Made by a program: the position numbers and the translations under genes. The notes beneath the pieces were generated by a model. That model saw nothing but the letters and a program-made list of their open reading frames with translations, was not told the DNA's origin and searched no databases. 64,000 nucleotides of DNA from an uncultured Oscillibacter sp. (GTDB lineage: Bacteria; Bacillota; Clostridia; Oscillospirales; Oscillospiraceae), in the NCBI RefSeq assembly GCF_910584465.1, contig NZ_CAJUBK010000007.1, positions 1 to 64,000 on the forward strand, given 5' to 3'. Position 1 is the first letter of the stretch. Each line of letters starts with the position of its first letter. Shown here one piece after another: positions 8,563-16,952 of the stretch.

Positions 8563-10087
8563 CAGGCGCTGCTTGAGAAAAAGGAAGATGAAATTATCGC
8601 ACTGCACCGGCAGGTGGAGTGGCTGACTCAGCAGCTGCGCCTGATGCAGGGGCAACGGTTTGGTGCGTCCAGTGAACGTACACAGGCCATTTCAGAGCAG
8701 ATATCCCTGCTCAATGAGTCGGAGGCGCTTGCGGCATCCGATATACCGAAACCTGATTTGGAGCAAATTACCTATAAACGGAAGAAACGGATTGGAAAAC
8801 GGGAGATTGATTTTTCCGGCCTGCCTGTGGAGCAAGTGATTCATGAAGTGCCGGAGACTGAGCGTGTCTGCCCGGAGTGCGGAGGTCCACTGCATCAGTG
8901 CTGCCAAAGCGTTGTTCGGCGGGAGCTGGCCTATCTGTCTGCCCAGTACAAGGTGGTGGAGCATCCCCAGGCTGTTTACAGCTACCGCCGCTGTGAGCAG
9001 GAAAATGACCATGTCCCCATGAAAAAGAGAGTGCTTCCGCCTCCTCTGCTGCCAGGGAGCGGTCTTGTCTCTCCGAGCTTGTTGGCCCATATTTTAAACA
9101 GCAAATATGTACTGGCTTTGCCCCTCCACCGGCAGGAGCAGGAATTTCAGCGGTTGGGAGTCCCGATATCCCGGCAGACAATGGCCAATTGGATGGTTGC
9201 GGCACACCAGAAGTGGTTTGCTGAGTTCTTTCAGCTTTTGCGGTGTGAGCTACTCACAAATTCTATCCTGCACGCGGACGAAACCACACTGATGGTACTG
9301 AAGGAGCCAGGATGGAAAGCCCGGCAAAAGAGCTATGTGTGGGTTTACCGGACTTCCGGGAATCCTCAAAGGCCAGTCGTGCTGTACGACTACCAGCCCA
9401 CCCGGACCGGGGAGTGTGCCAGCAATTTCCTGTCTGGGTTCTCCGGGATGCTGCACACAGACGGCTATGAGGCTTACCACTGCAAGCTACCGCCGGAGAT
9501 AACAGTGGTGGGATGCTGGGCACACATGCGTAGAAAGTTTACAGACACACTAAAGAATCTGCCAGCTGATTTACGAAACAGACCTCCTGCTCAGGTAGGG
9601 CTGAATTACTGCAATACGCTTTTTGGCCTGGAGGAACAGTTCAGTAAACAGGAGTCTTCCTTTGAACACAGATATTTAGCACGCATAGAACGATCTGTGC
9701 CAACGACCCAAGCGTTTTTTGCTTGAGCCAAAACAGAATACAAGAAAAATCCCGTGCCTAATAGTATGCTTGGCGCGGCATTGACCTATGCCGTGCGGCA
9801 GGAAAGCTGGCTGATGAACGTTTTCCTGGATGGGCGATCGGAGTTATCTAACAACCGGGCGGAGCACTTCTGTGCGGCCCTTCACTCTGGGGCGGAAGAA
9901 CTGGTTGTTTTCCAACACGCCCAAAGGCATCGATGCAAGTGCCGTGATCTATTCCGTAGTTGAGACCGCCAAGGCCAATGATCTGAAGCCTTTTGAATGT
10001 CTCAGCTTCCTGCTGGAGACCTTGCCGACTGAGCGCCCTCCTCAGGACTGCTTACCTTGGATGCCGCTCGTCCAAAACTTGAGCTGA
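8563..10087 (+). pseudogene. Decayed IS66-family transposase
   Basis: The DDE-type IS66 transposase is readable in pieces. These are the leucine-rich N-terminus with REVEW-like EIIALHRQVEWLTQQL, the zinc-finger-like region CPECGGPLHQCC, the catalytic Asp in LHADET, the second Asp in HTDGYEAY, and the Glu in NNRAE. There are two lesions. A Trp codon in the FAWAKTEY motif has become TGA (9724-9726). One base has been inserted near 9868-9873, in NNRAERSVRPF, moving the rest (to 10087) to another frame. The N-terminus is also degenerate: a stop precedes the frame near 8560. No tnpA or tnpB accessory genes are present. Base composition is clearly lower in GC than the flanks. Confidence 0.85.
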
Positions 10088-10192
10088 ATCCTGACCCTGA
10101 CTTTGTAACTCACTATTTTACACTTATAGGTGTAGCTCCGCCGAATTTGGGGATCTCAGGAAACATCCATGACTCGGACACTCCAAGCATCC

Positions 10193-10246
10193 AAAAGCCG
10201 TCCACAGCCTGCCAGTCCCTTAGGCAGACCGTGGGCGGCTTTTTTG
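10193..10246 (+). terminator. Intrinsic terminator downstream of the IS66 remnant
   Basis: A long imperfect stem pairs AAAGCCGTCCAC with GTGGGCGGCTTT and an inner CTGCC with GGCAG, followed by TTTTTT at 10240-10245 on the plus strand. It would end transcripts leaving the IS66 remnant. Confidence 0.7.
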
Positions 10247-10638
10247 TTCCCCCATCTGTCACATCAATAGTCATGTTCACCTTGTCCCCCGATCATCGTT
10301 GGCAAGGGAACGATCGGCCTCTACGACGCTCCGATACCAGAGGAAGCCAGCGAAGCATGGGTGTCGATCACCAAAGGCCCGGTAAAGTTAAGCTCACCAT
10401 GACCGCTGCGATCACAGCAAACTTTGGGATCCCACAGCCCGAGGACCTGTACCCGCAGCCATCGGATGCTGTCCCGATCGGGTCCTCCCCCATCCGTCAC
10501 TTCCCCGTCATGGATACGGCCCCCAACTCCCATACCGCTCGGCCCCCACGATGCGAAGGCGTCCCAGGACGCGAGGGGCCTGAGCGGCGGCCCGGGACCG
10601 CCGGACGCCCTATGGAACGGACCGGGTCCCTCCCGGCC
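10247..10638. other. Gene-poor interval with possible coding remnant
   Basis: No convincing gene is seen. On the minus strand 10321-10533 is open for 70 codons (with WLRVQVLGLWDPKVC) and looks more protein-like than random, possibly a fragment of a phage structural gene. It has no ribosome site and no recognisable family. Short inverted repeats near 10559-10572 and 10601-10617 lack T tracts. Confidence 0.35.
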
Positions 10639-11949
10639 TCACGATCTGCCCAATGCGGCGTCCTGCAGCGTATCGAACTCCATCATGCACTCATCCACCG
10701 ACATGCCCGCCAGCAGGTCCCGCACGATCCGGCACGTGTTGCCCCACTGCTCCACATCCATCCCCGCATTGGAGCCCAGCACGTAGACCCCCTCCTCGAT
10801 CCGGTCGTTGAGGGGACGCAGGGCGGGGACACAGTCCACCTTCACATTTTTGGACGGGGAGATGACCCGGTTGGTCTCCGCGAAGAGCTGGAGCGCCTCG
10901 TCGGATATGATGACGTCCATCACCCGCATGGCATCCTCGGCGTGTTCCGCGTTGGCGCCCACGGCCCAGCCGGTCATGGGCATGACCGGCATCTGGCCCC
11001 GGCTGCTGGGGAAGCCGATGACCTTCATCTCGAAATCCGTCTCTCCATAGGCGGTCCTGGTGTTCGCCGCCCCCCAGTAGGCCATGACGATGGGGGTCTC
11101 CCCCGCCAGGAAAGCCGCGCCCTCCCCCTCGATGGCCTCGCTGACCAGGGCCTCCTCCGCATCGATATAGCCCCGGTCGATGAGCGTCTGGAGGAACTCG
11201 AAGCCCGGACGCATATAGTCACTGTAGCGGGCCCTGCCGCTGTTGAGGTCGGCGATCGCCGCACTGGTATCCCCGCCGTTGTAGAGGTCGGCATAGGCTA
11301 AGGCGAAGACGAAGGTCTCCAGCCACCAGCGGTTGGCGCCGATGGGCGTTTCGATCCCGCCCTCCTGGAACGCCCGGCAGCACTCCAAAAACTCCTCCGG
11401 GGTGTTGGGCAGCTCCAGGCCATACTGCTCGAACAGATCCACATTGACGAACAGGCCGTAGGCCACCACCTCCTGCGGGATGGCCACCAGCTTGCCGTCC
11501 ACCGTGTTGGCGACGCGGATGATCTCCCGCAGGTCCTTGGCGCAGTCCAGACCGGACAGGTCCATCAGCCGGCCCTCCGCACCCAAAGCCAAGATCACGT
11601 CCGGATTGAGCAGGTATAGATCGTCCATATCGTTCCGGGCCCGGTCCAGGGCCACTTCGTCATAGGTCCTGTCCTGATAGTCCTCCGCGGTGTAGGTCCA
11701 ATAGTCCACGCGGACCCCCAGCTCCTCCTCGGCCATGGCTATGGTCAGATCGGCCGCGGTCCGGGCCACGTTCTCCGCGTCGGGATCGCTCTTCTCCATG
11801 GGGCTGAACAGGTCGACCACCCGTTCTTCCCGCGACGGATCCTGCGAGATCAGGTTCCCGGAGCCCTCACGGCCGCCGCAGGCGGCCAGTGTGAGGACCG
11901 CCAGCACCGCCAGGCAGGCAGAGAGCCGCCTGCTTCTTCCCTTCCTCAT
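10639..11949 (-). CDS. Extracellular solute-binding lipoprotein (ABC type, family 1)
   Basis: A 436-residue protein with a lipoprotein signal: basic start, hydrophobic run, and lipobox LAAC with Cys at about residue 24. The body has the two-lobe sugar-binding pattern (VAIPQEVVAYGLFVNVDLFEQYGLELPNTPEEF, split here by domain). The C-lobe features are PIVMAYWGAANT and GWAVGANAEHAEDAMRVMDVI. No permease or ATPase gene is adjacent. Instead its ATG overlaps the stop of a hybrid histidine kinase by four bases (11946-11949), so kinase and binding protein are co-translated. The likely role is a membrane-tethered ligand receptor for that kinase rather than an importer subunit; that role is inference. 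Confidence 0.85.
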   Translation of the reverse strand: MRKGRSRRLSACLAVLAVLTLAACGGREGSGNLISQDPSREERVVDLFSPMEKSDPDAENVARTAADLTIAMAEEELGVRVDYWTYTAEDYQDRTYDEVALDRARNDMDDLYLLNPDVILALGAEGRLMDLSGLDCAKDLREIIRVANTVDGKLVAIPQEVVAYGLFVNVDLFEQYGLELPNTPEEFLECCRAFQEGGIETPIGANRWWLETFVFALAYADLYNGGDTSAAIADLNSGRARYSDYMRPGFEFLQTLIDRGYIDAEEALVSEAIEGEGAAFLAGETPIVMAYWGAANTRTAYGETDFEMKVIGFPSSRGQMPVMPMTGWAVGANAEHAEDAMRVMDVIISDEALQLFAETNRVISPSKNVKVDCVPALRPLNDRIEEGVYVLGSNAGMDVEQWGNTCRIVRDLLAGMSVDECMMEFDTLQDAALGRS

Positions 11950-14498
11950 CCTGGATGTCCCTCCTCTCTGTCAGATCGTCCGATGACCTTTTTCAGCATC
12001 TCGATATCCAGCGGCTTCGCCACGTGCGCGTCCATGCCGGCGGCCAGGGCGGCCTTCTCATCCTCCGCGAAGGCGTTGGCGGTCATGGCGATGATCGCGA
12101 TCTGCTTCGCGTCCTCCCGCTCCAGCGCCCGGATGGCCCGCGTGGCCTCGTGGCCGTTCATCACCGGCATCTGCACGTCCATCAAGATCGCGTCGAACTC
12201 GCCGGGGGCCGAGCTTTGGAAGCGCTCCAGCGCCAAGCGGCCGTCCCCCACGATCTCACAGGAGGCCCCCTCCAGGCTCAAAAGCTCCGTCAGGATCTCC
12301 GCGTTGATCTCGTTGTCCTCCGCGGCCAGGAAGCGCATCCCCTTCAGGTCGCAGGCATGCTCCGGCTCCTGGGCCTCCGCCCGGTACATCTCGTCCAGCT
12401 TGACGCGCAGGGCGGAGACGAAGAAAGGCTTCGTGATGGCATCGATCGGGCCGAACCGGAGGGCCTCCTCCATGTCCGCCGCGTCGAACTCCGCCAGGAG
12501 GAGGATGGGGACGTCCCCCGGGAGCCCGGCGCGCAGGGCCTGCACCGCCGGCAGGCCGCCGTCCTCCCAGTCGAGCAGGACCAGCTGGTGGTCCCCGTCC
12601 CCCAGGAGGCCGGCCGCCTCCTGTACCGTGGCCGCGGCATCCATTTGGACCCCGGTGTCCTCCATCAGCGTCCGGATGTCCTCCCTGCTCTCCGCGCTCC
12701 CGCCTACGACTAAGATCCGGGAGATGCCCCGCTGCTCCCAGGACCGCCGGTCCGCCTCCTCCTCCAGGATGTGCAGCTCCAGATCGACCCGGAAGAGGGA
12801 CCCCCGGTCCACCTCGCTGGAGACCTCGATGGTGCCTCCCATCAGCTCGACGATGCTCTTGGTGATGGCCATGCCCAAGCCGGTGCCCTGCACTTTGTTG
12901 GTCGTGCTGTTCTCCGCCCGGGAGAAGGCGTCGAAGATGGTCTCCAGATACTCCGGCGTCATGCCGTAGCCGTTGTCCTCCACCTCGATGCGGATGCGCT
13001 CATACTGACTGGACCGCTGCTTCAGCCCGATGACGCGCAGCCAGATGGACCCGCCCTCGGGGGTGTACTTCACGGCGTTGGAGAGGAGGTTGATCAGGAC
13101 CTGATCGATCCGCGTCTGGTCCCCCACCAGGTATTCGTGCCGGATGCCCGTCACCTCCTGGTGGAACTCCTGCCGCTTGGCCTTGGCCATGGGCTGGATG
13201 ATGGCGTCCACCGAGGAGATCACATCGTTCAGGGAGAACCCCTCCAGGTTGAGCACGACCTTCCCGCTCTCGATCTTAGAGACGTCCAAGACGTCGTTGA
13301 TCAGGCTGAGCAGGTGCTGCCCGGAGGCGGTGATCTTCTTCGTGTATTCCCGGACCTTGACCGGATCCTCCGCATCCCTGGCCAGCAGGGTGGTGAAGCC
13401 CAGCACGGCGTTCATGGGGGTGCGGATATCGTGGGACATATTGGACAGGAAGGTGGTCTTGGACTCGCTGGCGATCTGGGCGGCCTGGAGGGCCTGCGCC
13501 AGCTGCTGGCTGTGGAGCTTCCGCTCCTCCTCCCGCTCCCGGCGCAGTTTGTCCTGCTGCCGCCAGTTCAGGTAGTACAGGGCGATGCACAGGGAGAACG
13601 CCACCAGCAGCGACACCACGACGATGGCGATGTTCTGGTTGACGGTCCGTCCCTCCTGCTGGATGGCCTCCACGGGGACATAGCCCACCAGGAAGATCGT
13701 CCCCCCGTTCACGGCCCACATATAGTTCAGGGCGTCCACCTGGCGGATATCGTGATAGAACAGGGCGTTGCGCCCCGTGCGCAGGCAGTCCTCCACCTCC
13801 GCCCGGATCTCTTGGTCCCGGACATCGTTGGCCCGGTAGAAATCCGTCAGGTTCAGGTGCCCGGCGCTGCGCATCCCCATCCCCTTGGGCTTCAAGACGA
13901 ACCGCTGGCTCTCCGCATCCATGATGTACAGCGACGCCTGCTTGTTATAGAACCCGTCCGGGAGGGAACGGTCGATGGAGTCGTACACATATTCCGCATA
14001 AAGGGTCCCGATGCTCTGCCCATCCCGCTCCACAGGGCACTTCAGGGTATAGGACCAGGTCCCCATATGGTTCACATAGGACTGGGACACCGGCAGGCCC
14101 GCTACTGTCCCGCCTGCGGAGAAATCCAGCCTCTCCCCGGTAAAGCGGTCCCCGGAGTTGGAGATCCCCTCCGCGCGGCCGGAGCGGATCAGCGACAGCT
14201 TCACCATGGTATCGTTCTTTTCATAGGCGCGGATGTACGCCTCCGGATCCTCCGCCCTGGCGATCTCGTGGGCGATCATCTCCTGGAACTCCGCCTCGCT
14301 GCGCAAGATGGCTTCGATCGTGCTCTGGATCAGGTCCAGGCTCTCGCTCAGGTTCTGGATGGCGGAAGCGGACATCTCCCTGGATATCTTCTGCGACACC
14401 GAGAAAACGATCGCCCCGAAGATCCCAAAGATCATGATGATGGAAAGGAGGAGGGACGCTCCACCCACTTTCTTTCGCGTGTTCGTCGGTCCTTTCAT
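11946..14498 (-). CDS. Membrane hybrid histidine kinase with two receiver domains
   Basis: An 850-residue sensor. Transmembrane segment 1 is at about 14-33, an extracellular Cache-like sensor spans about 34-285, and transmembrane segment 2 is at about 288-310. Then come the HisKA domain with NMSHDIRTP (His about 356), the ATPase with LLSNAVKYTP, DNGYGM and GTGLGM, and two receivers. The first receiver (about 600-715) has ILVVGGS where active receivers have acidic residues, so its Mg site is degraded although LLDWE and TKP remain. The second (about 725-845) is complete (LAAEDNEIN, LMDVQMP, AKP). No output domain is present. ATG 14498 is preferred because GGGGGAT lies just before it. A consensus promoter lies 100 bases upstream. 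Confidence 0.9.
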   Translation of the reverse strand: MKGPTNTRKKVGGASLLLSIIMIFGIFGAIVFSVSQKISREMSASAIQNLSESLDLIQSTIEAILRSEAEFQEMIAHEIARAEDPEAYIRAYEKNDTMVKLSLIRSGRAEGISNSGDRFTGERLDFSAGGTVAGLPVSQSYVNHMGTWSYTLKCPVERDGQSIGTLYAEYVYDSIDRSLPDGFYNKQASLYIMDAESQRFVLKPKGMGMRSAGHLNLTDFYRANDVRDQEIRAEVEDCLRTGRNALFYHDIRQVDALNYMWAVNGGTIFLVGYVPVEAIQQEGRTVNQNIAIVVVSLLVAFSLCIALYYLNWRQQDKLRREREEERKLHSQQLAQALQAAQIASESKTTFLSNMSHDIRTPMNAVLGFTTLLARDAEDPVKVREYTKKITASGQHLLSLINDVLDVSKIESGKVVLNLEGFSLNDVISSVDAIIQPMAKAKRQEFHQEVTGIRHEYLVGDQTRIDQVLINLLSNAVKYTPEGGSIWLRVIGLKQRSSQYERIRIEVEDNGYGMTPEYLETIFDAFSRAENSTTNKVQGTGLGMAITKSIVELMGGTIEVSSEVDRGSLFRVDLELHILEEEADRRSWEQRGISRILVVGGSAESREDIRTLMEDTGVQMDAAATVQEAAGLLGDGDHQLVLLDWEDGGLPAVQALRAGLPGDVPILLLAEFDAADMEEALRFGPIDAITKPFFVSALRVKLDEMYRAEAQEPEHACDLKGMRFLAAEDNEINAEILTELLSLEGASCEIVGDGRLALERFQSSAPGEFDAILMDVQMPVMNGHEATRAIRALEREDAKQIAIIAMTANAFAEDEKAALAAGMDAHVAKPLDIEMLKKVIGRSDREEGHPG

Positions 14499-14595
14499 CG
14501 GCGATCCCCCATCCCTGTCATCCAGAAGCGTATCCCCTGCCGGCCGGGGATGCCCGTCAGCCAAAACGAGCCGGCCTCCCGCCACATCTCATTCC

Positions 14596-14623
14596 ATTAT
14601 ACTGTTTTTCCCTTTCCTGTCAA
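14596..14623 (-). promoter_or_regulatory. Consensus promoter for kinase/binding-protein operon
   Basis: Minus strand: TTGACA (14618-14623), 16-base spacer, TATAAT (14596-14601). Both hexamers are perfect matches to the housekeeping sigma consensus. Transcription would begin near 14589, giving a leader of about 90 bases to ATG 14498. Confidence 0.8.
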
Positions 14624-14960
14624 TAGACATCGCGGGCTCCCGGGGCACGGTCCTGCCCTCCGGCGGGACCGCCGCCATGCCCGGATATGACGGCGGCAGC
14701 CTCATCACAATAAGCCTCCCGAGTCATCTCATCATATGCGCCGGGGAGATCCCTGGTCCGCATACCGCCGCGCCGCAGGAGGCCCTTGGACCGCCGCGGA
14801 CCGGAGGGCCTGGTCCGGATCTTGGGATGGCGGACAGCGCGCCGGTACATGCCGGCCCGCCCCCCGCCGTTACGTTCCCCCCATGAAGCCCTTCCTATGC
14901 AAAGCCCACGGCTTTACGGGCCAAGTCCCCTGAGGAGGAGCCCCCCTCCCTAGGAAGAGG
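14624..14960. other. Non-coding interval upstream of the kinase operon
   Basis: About 340 bases without a supported gene. It holds one small hairpin (AAAGCC/GGCTTT near 14898-14915) and GC-rich sequence. Nothing else was recognised. The hairpin element at 14959-15047 follows. Confidence 0.4.
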
Positions 14961-15047
14961 ACGGGCGGTGTCCTGCCGACACCGCCCGTCCCCTGTGCGC
15001 CCGTCTGTTCGTCCACGCCGCCTCGTCCCCGGCGGTCCTCAAAAAAC
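14959..15047 (-). repeat. 86-base hairpin element, copy B
   Basis: Second copy of the block at 8445-8531. Here the hairpin is perfect: 14 base pairs, GGACGGGCGGTGTC (14959-14972) with GACACCGCCCGTCC (14978-14991), loop of five. A second small stem (CCGCC/GGCGG, about 15019-15036) precedes it on the minus strand. No T tract follows, so it is not a standard terminator. It sits between two minus-strand genes, 68 bases after the anti-sigma stop. Confidence 0.55.
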
Positions 15048-15114
15048 ACCGGCCCTGCGGCCCCCATATCCCCTCATGGCGGCGCCCTCCAAAAGCGGCG
15101 GGGCTCCCCCGCGC

Positions 15115-16050
15115 TCAGTTCTCCGGCACGGCGTAGATGCCGTAGACGAAGCCGTTCCGCGCTAGCTCCTCCGGGCCGGCCGGCTCCGGCAGGACCGTGA
15201 TGGCGCCATCCTCCGCGAACTCCACCTTCAAAGCGCCGCTGTGGAGGCGGTAGGTCCGGGTCTCCTCCGTCCCGCCGGAGGAGACCGCGGTCACCGTCAG
15301 CGTCCCGCCGTCGAAGTAGTCCGCGTCCATCCGGGCTTCGGCCTCCATGCCCAGGCCGGTGTCATAGGCCATGTCCTCCGGCGGCACCCAGAACCCATAC
15401 CGGACCTCCGGATCGTGATCGTCCTGGAAGCTCCCGCCCAGGACGGTCATCTCCGGCATGTACCAGGACCCGTCCTCCCGCTGGCTGATGGCGGCGGGGA
15501 CCAGATGGCCCTCCGCCATGGCCCGGCGGTACTCCGCCATCTGCTCCTCCGTCAGGTCCTCCCGGGACCGATAGCGGTACAGGCCGCCCCGGTCGACGGA
15601 CATCCTCACCCGGACGATGTCCTCCCCCTCGATCTGGAAGAGACAGCCCGTGAGATCGCCGAACTCCGGCGTGGTGCAGCCCTCCCCCACGGCGAAGGCG
15701 ATGCTGCCGTCCTCCGCCGGGCCGTAGGCGTCCTCGGTCATGGCGGCGTAGGCCGTCAGGCCGAAGGTGGGGACCAGCTCCCGGGCCGGCGCGCCTGTCC
15801 CGCCGTCCGGCGCGGGGCCGCCGGCGGTCCCGCCGCCGCTCCCGGCCGCGGGAGCGGGCCGCAGGGAGATCCCCCCCAGCAGCAGGGCCAAGGCGCAGAC
15901 GGCACACACCGCCGCCCGCAGGAAGGGCCTCCCCCTCTCCTTTTGCACAGGCCGCGCCGCCGAGCGGCGGCGGGCCTCGAACAGCACCCGGTCATTCAGC
16001 CCGGCGGGCGCATGGATATCCCTCATCAGCTCCTGATACCGATCCTCCAT
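15115..16050 (-). CDS. Putative membrane anti-sigma factor
   Basis: A 311-residue protein with a short cytoplasmic N-terminus containing the helix EDRYQELMRDIHAP common to clostridial anti-sigma and DUF4179-type proteins. One transmembrane segment (about 45-63) and an extracytoplasmic beta-rich domain (about 95-305) follow. It overlaps the ECF sigma gene by 59 bases, the classic arrangement for co-expression of a sigma factor with its inhibitor. A second Met at residue 10 (16023) is also possible. The extracellular domain has no family I can name. The role is inferred from topology and the overlapping sigma gene. Confidence 0.7.
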   Translation of the reverse strand: MEDRYQELMRDIHAPAGLNDRVLFEARRRSAARPVQKERGRPFLRAAVCAVCALALLLGGISLRPAPAAGSGGGTAGGPAPDGGTGAPARELVPTFGLTAYAAMTEDAYGPAEDGSIAFAVGEGCTTPEFGDLTGCLFQIEGEDIVRVRMSVDRGGLYRYRSREDLTEEQMAEYRRAMAEGHLVPAAISQREDGSWYMPEMTVLGGSFQDDHDPEVRYGFWVPPEDMAYDTGLGMEAEARMDADYFDGGTLTVTAVSSGGTEETRTYRLHSGALKVEFAEDGAITVLPEPAGPEELARNGFVYGIYAVPEN

Positions 16051-16522
16051 CGTCGAGACCTCCCAACATATTTTTCAGTTCCGCCCTGGCCCGGCGGAGA
16101 CGGCTCCGCACCGTCGCCGCCGGGACGCCCAGCAGGGCCCCGATCTCACCGCTCTCATAGCCCTCCCCATAGAAGAGGTGGACCGCCGTCCGCAGCTTCT
16201 CCGGGAGCCGCCCCACCGCGTCCCACAGCTCCGCCGCCTGTTCGTCGGCGGGCTGGGCCAGCTCCGGCACCTCGTCCAGGGACAGCGTCCCCCTCCTCTG
16301 CCGGAGCCGTCCCAGGTCGGCGCAGCGGTTCAGTGCGGTCCGGATGAGCCAGGCTTTCAGGTGCTCGCCGTCCCAGCCGCCGGCCTCCTGCCCCAGCAGG
16401 CGGAGGAATACGTCCTGATAAACGTCCTCCGCGTCCGCCGTATCCTGCAGACGGCACAGGGCCAGGCGGTACACCGTGTCGCCGTACGCGTCCATGGCGT
16501 CCCGCAATTCCTGTTCGGTCAT
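15992..16522 (-). CDS. ECF-family RNA polymerase sigma factor
   Basis: A 176-residue sigma-70 family protein of the extracytoplasmic-function type. Region 2 is at about 10-75 (YRLALCRLQDTADAEDVYQDVFLRL, shown in parts: DAEDVYQDVF is the core). Region 4 is at about 105-155 (GRLPEKLRTAVHLFYGEGY, then SGEIGALLGVPAATVRSRLRRAR). A strong AAGGAAAGGAGG site precedes ATG 16522. The C-terminal tail overlaps the anti-sigma gene. I could not identify its target promoter motif upstream. Confidence 0.88.
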   Translation of the reverse strand: MTEQELRDAMDAYGDTVYRLALCRLQDTADAEDVYQDVFLRLLGQEAGGWDGEHLKAWLIRTALNRCADLGRLRQRRGTLSLDEVPELAQPADEQAAELWDAVGRLPEKLRTAVHLFYGEGYESGEIGALLGVPAATVRSRLRRARAELKNMLGGLDDGGSVSGADEGYPCARRAE

Positions 16523-16693
16523 GCGTCGCCTCCTTTCCTTCGTTCTGAAAAGCGCTCTTCACTTACAACACGCCGCGAAGGCCGGAGATGTGCCCTGGGA
16601 CGGGAGATCTCCTCCTCTCCCACCGGCCGGATGGGCCCCCGCGCCTGCGGGCGCTGCCCCGGTCGGCCGGAGGGGCCGCCTACGACCGGCCGC

Positions 16694-16720
16694 AAAAAGG
16701 CGGACGCTCACGCGTCCGCC
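16694..16720 (-). terminator. Terminator of the ychF operon
   Basis: Perfect 9-base-pair stem GGCGGACGC/GCGTCCGCC with a four-base loop, followed on the minus strand by TTTTT (16694-16698). It lies 19 bases after the stop of the small gene at 16740. Confidence 0.8.
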
Positions 16721-16739
16721 TCGAAGTCCTGCTCCCCGT

Positions 16740-16949
16740 TCATCCCGGCCCGATGCCGTAGATCTCGAACCTGCCGATGAGCTCCTGCAGCGTCAGCTTC
16801 CGGGCCAGCAGCTGGCGGTAGGTGGCCCCCTTCTGCTTCCCGGCCTCCCGGAGGGCCTCCATGTCCGACAGGACCGCCTCCCGCTCCTTCAACAGGTCGG
16901 CGTACATCCGCTCGAAGCCCGCCAGCCGGGCCTGTTCCCGCTCCGTCAT
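16740..16949 (-). CDS. Small helical protein downstream of ychF
   Basis: A 69-residue protein that is almost entirely charged helix (MTEREQARLAGFERMYADL), a likely coiled coil, ending in FEIYGIGPG. It starts four bases after the ychF stop, so its ribosome site lies within ychF and it is probably translationally coupled. An intrinsic terminator follows directly. No family recognised. Codon use matches its neighbours, which supports a real gene. Confidence 0.65.
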   Translation of the reverse strand: MTEREQARLAGFERMYADLLKEREAVLSDMEALREAGKQKGATYRQLLARKLTLQELIGRFEIYGIGPG

Positions 16950-16952
16950 GGC

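Noticed and set aside
12771..14690. 639-codon open frame on the plus strand
   Set aside because: Antisense of the hybrid kinase, which has complete motifs in the other direction.
14959..14991. Perfect 14-base-pair hairpin as a plain terminator
   Set aside because: No T tract on either strand, and a related hairpin occurs at 8445 within a larger similar block, so it was treated as part of a repeat element.
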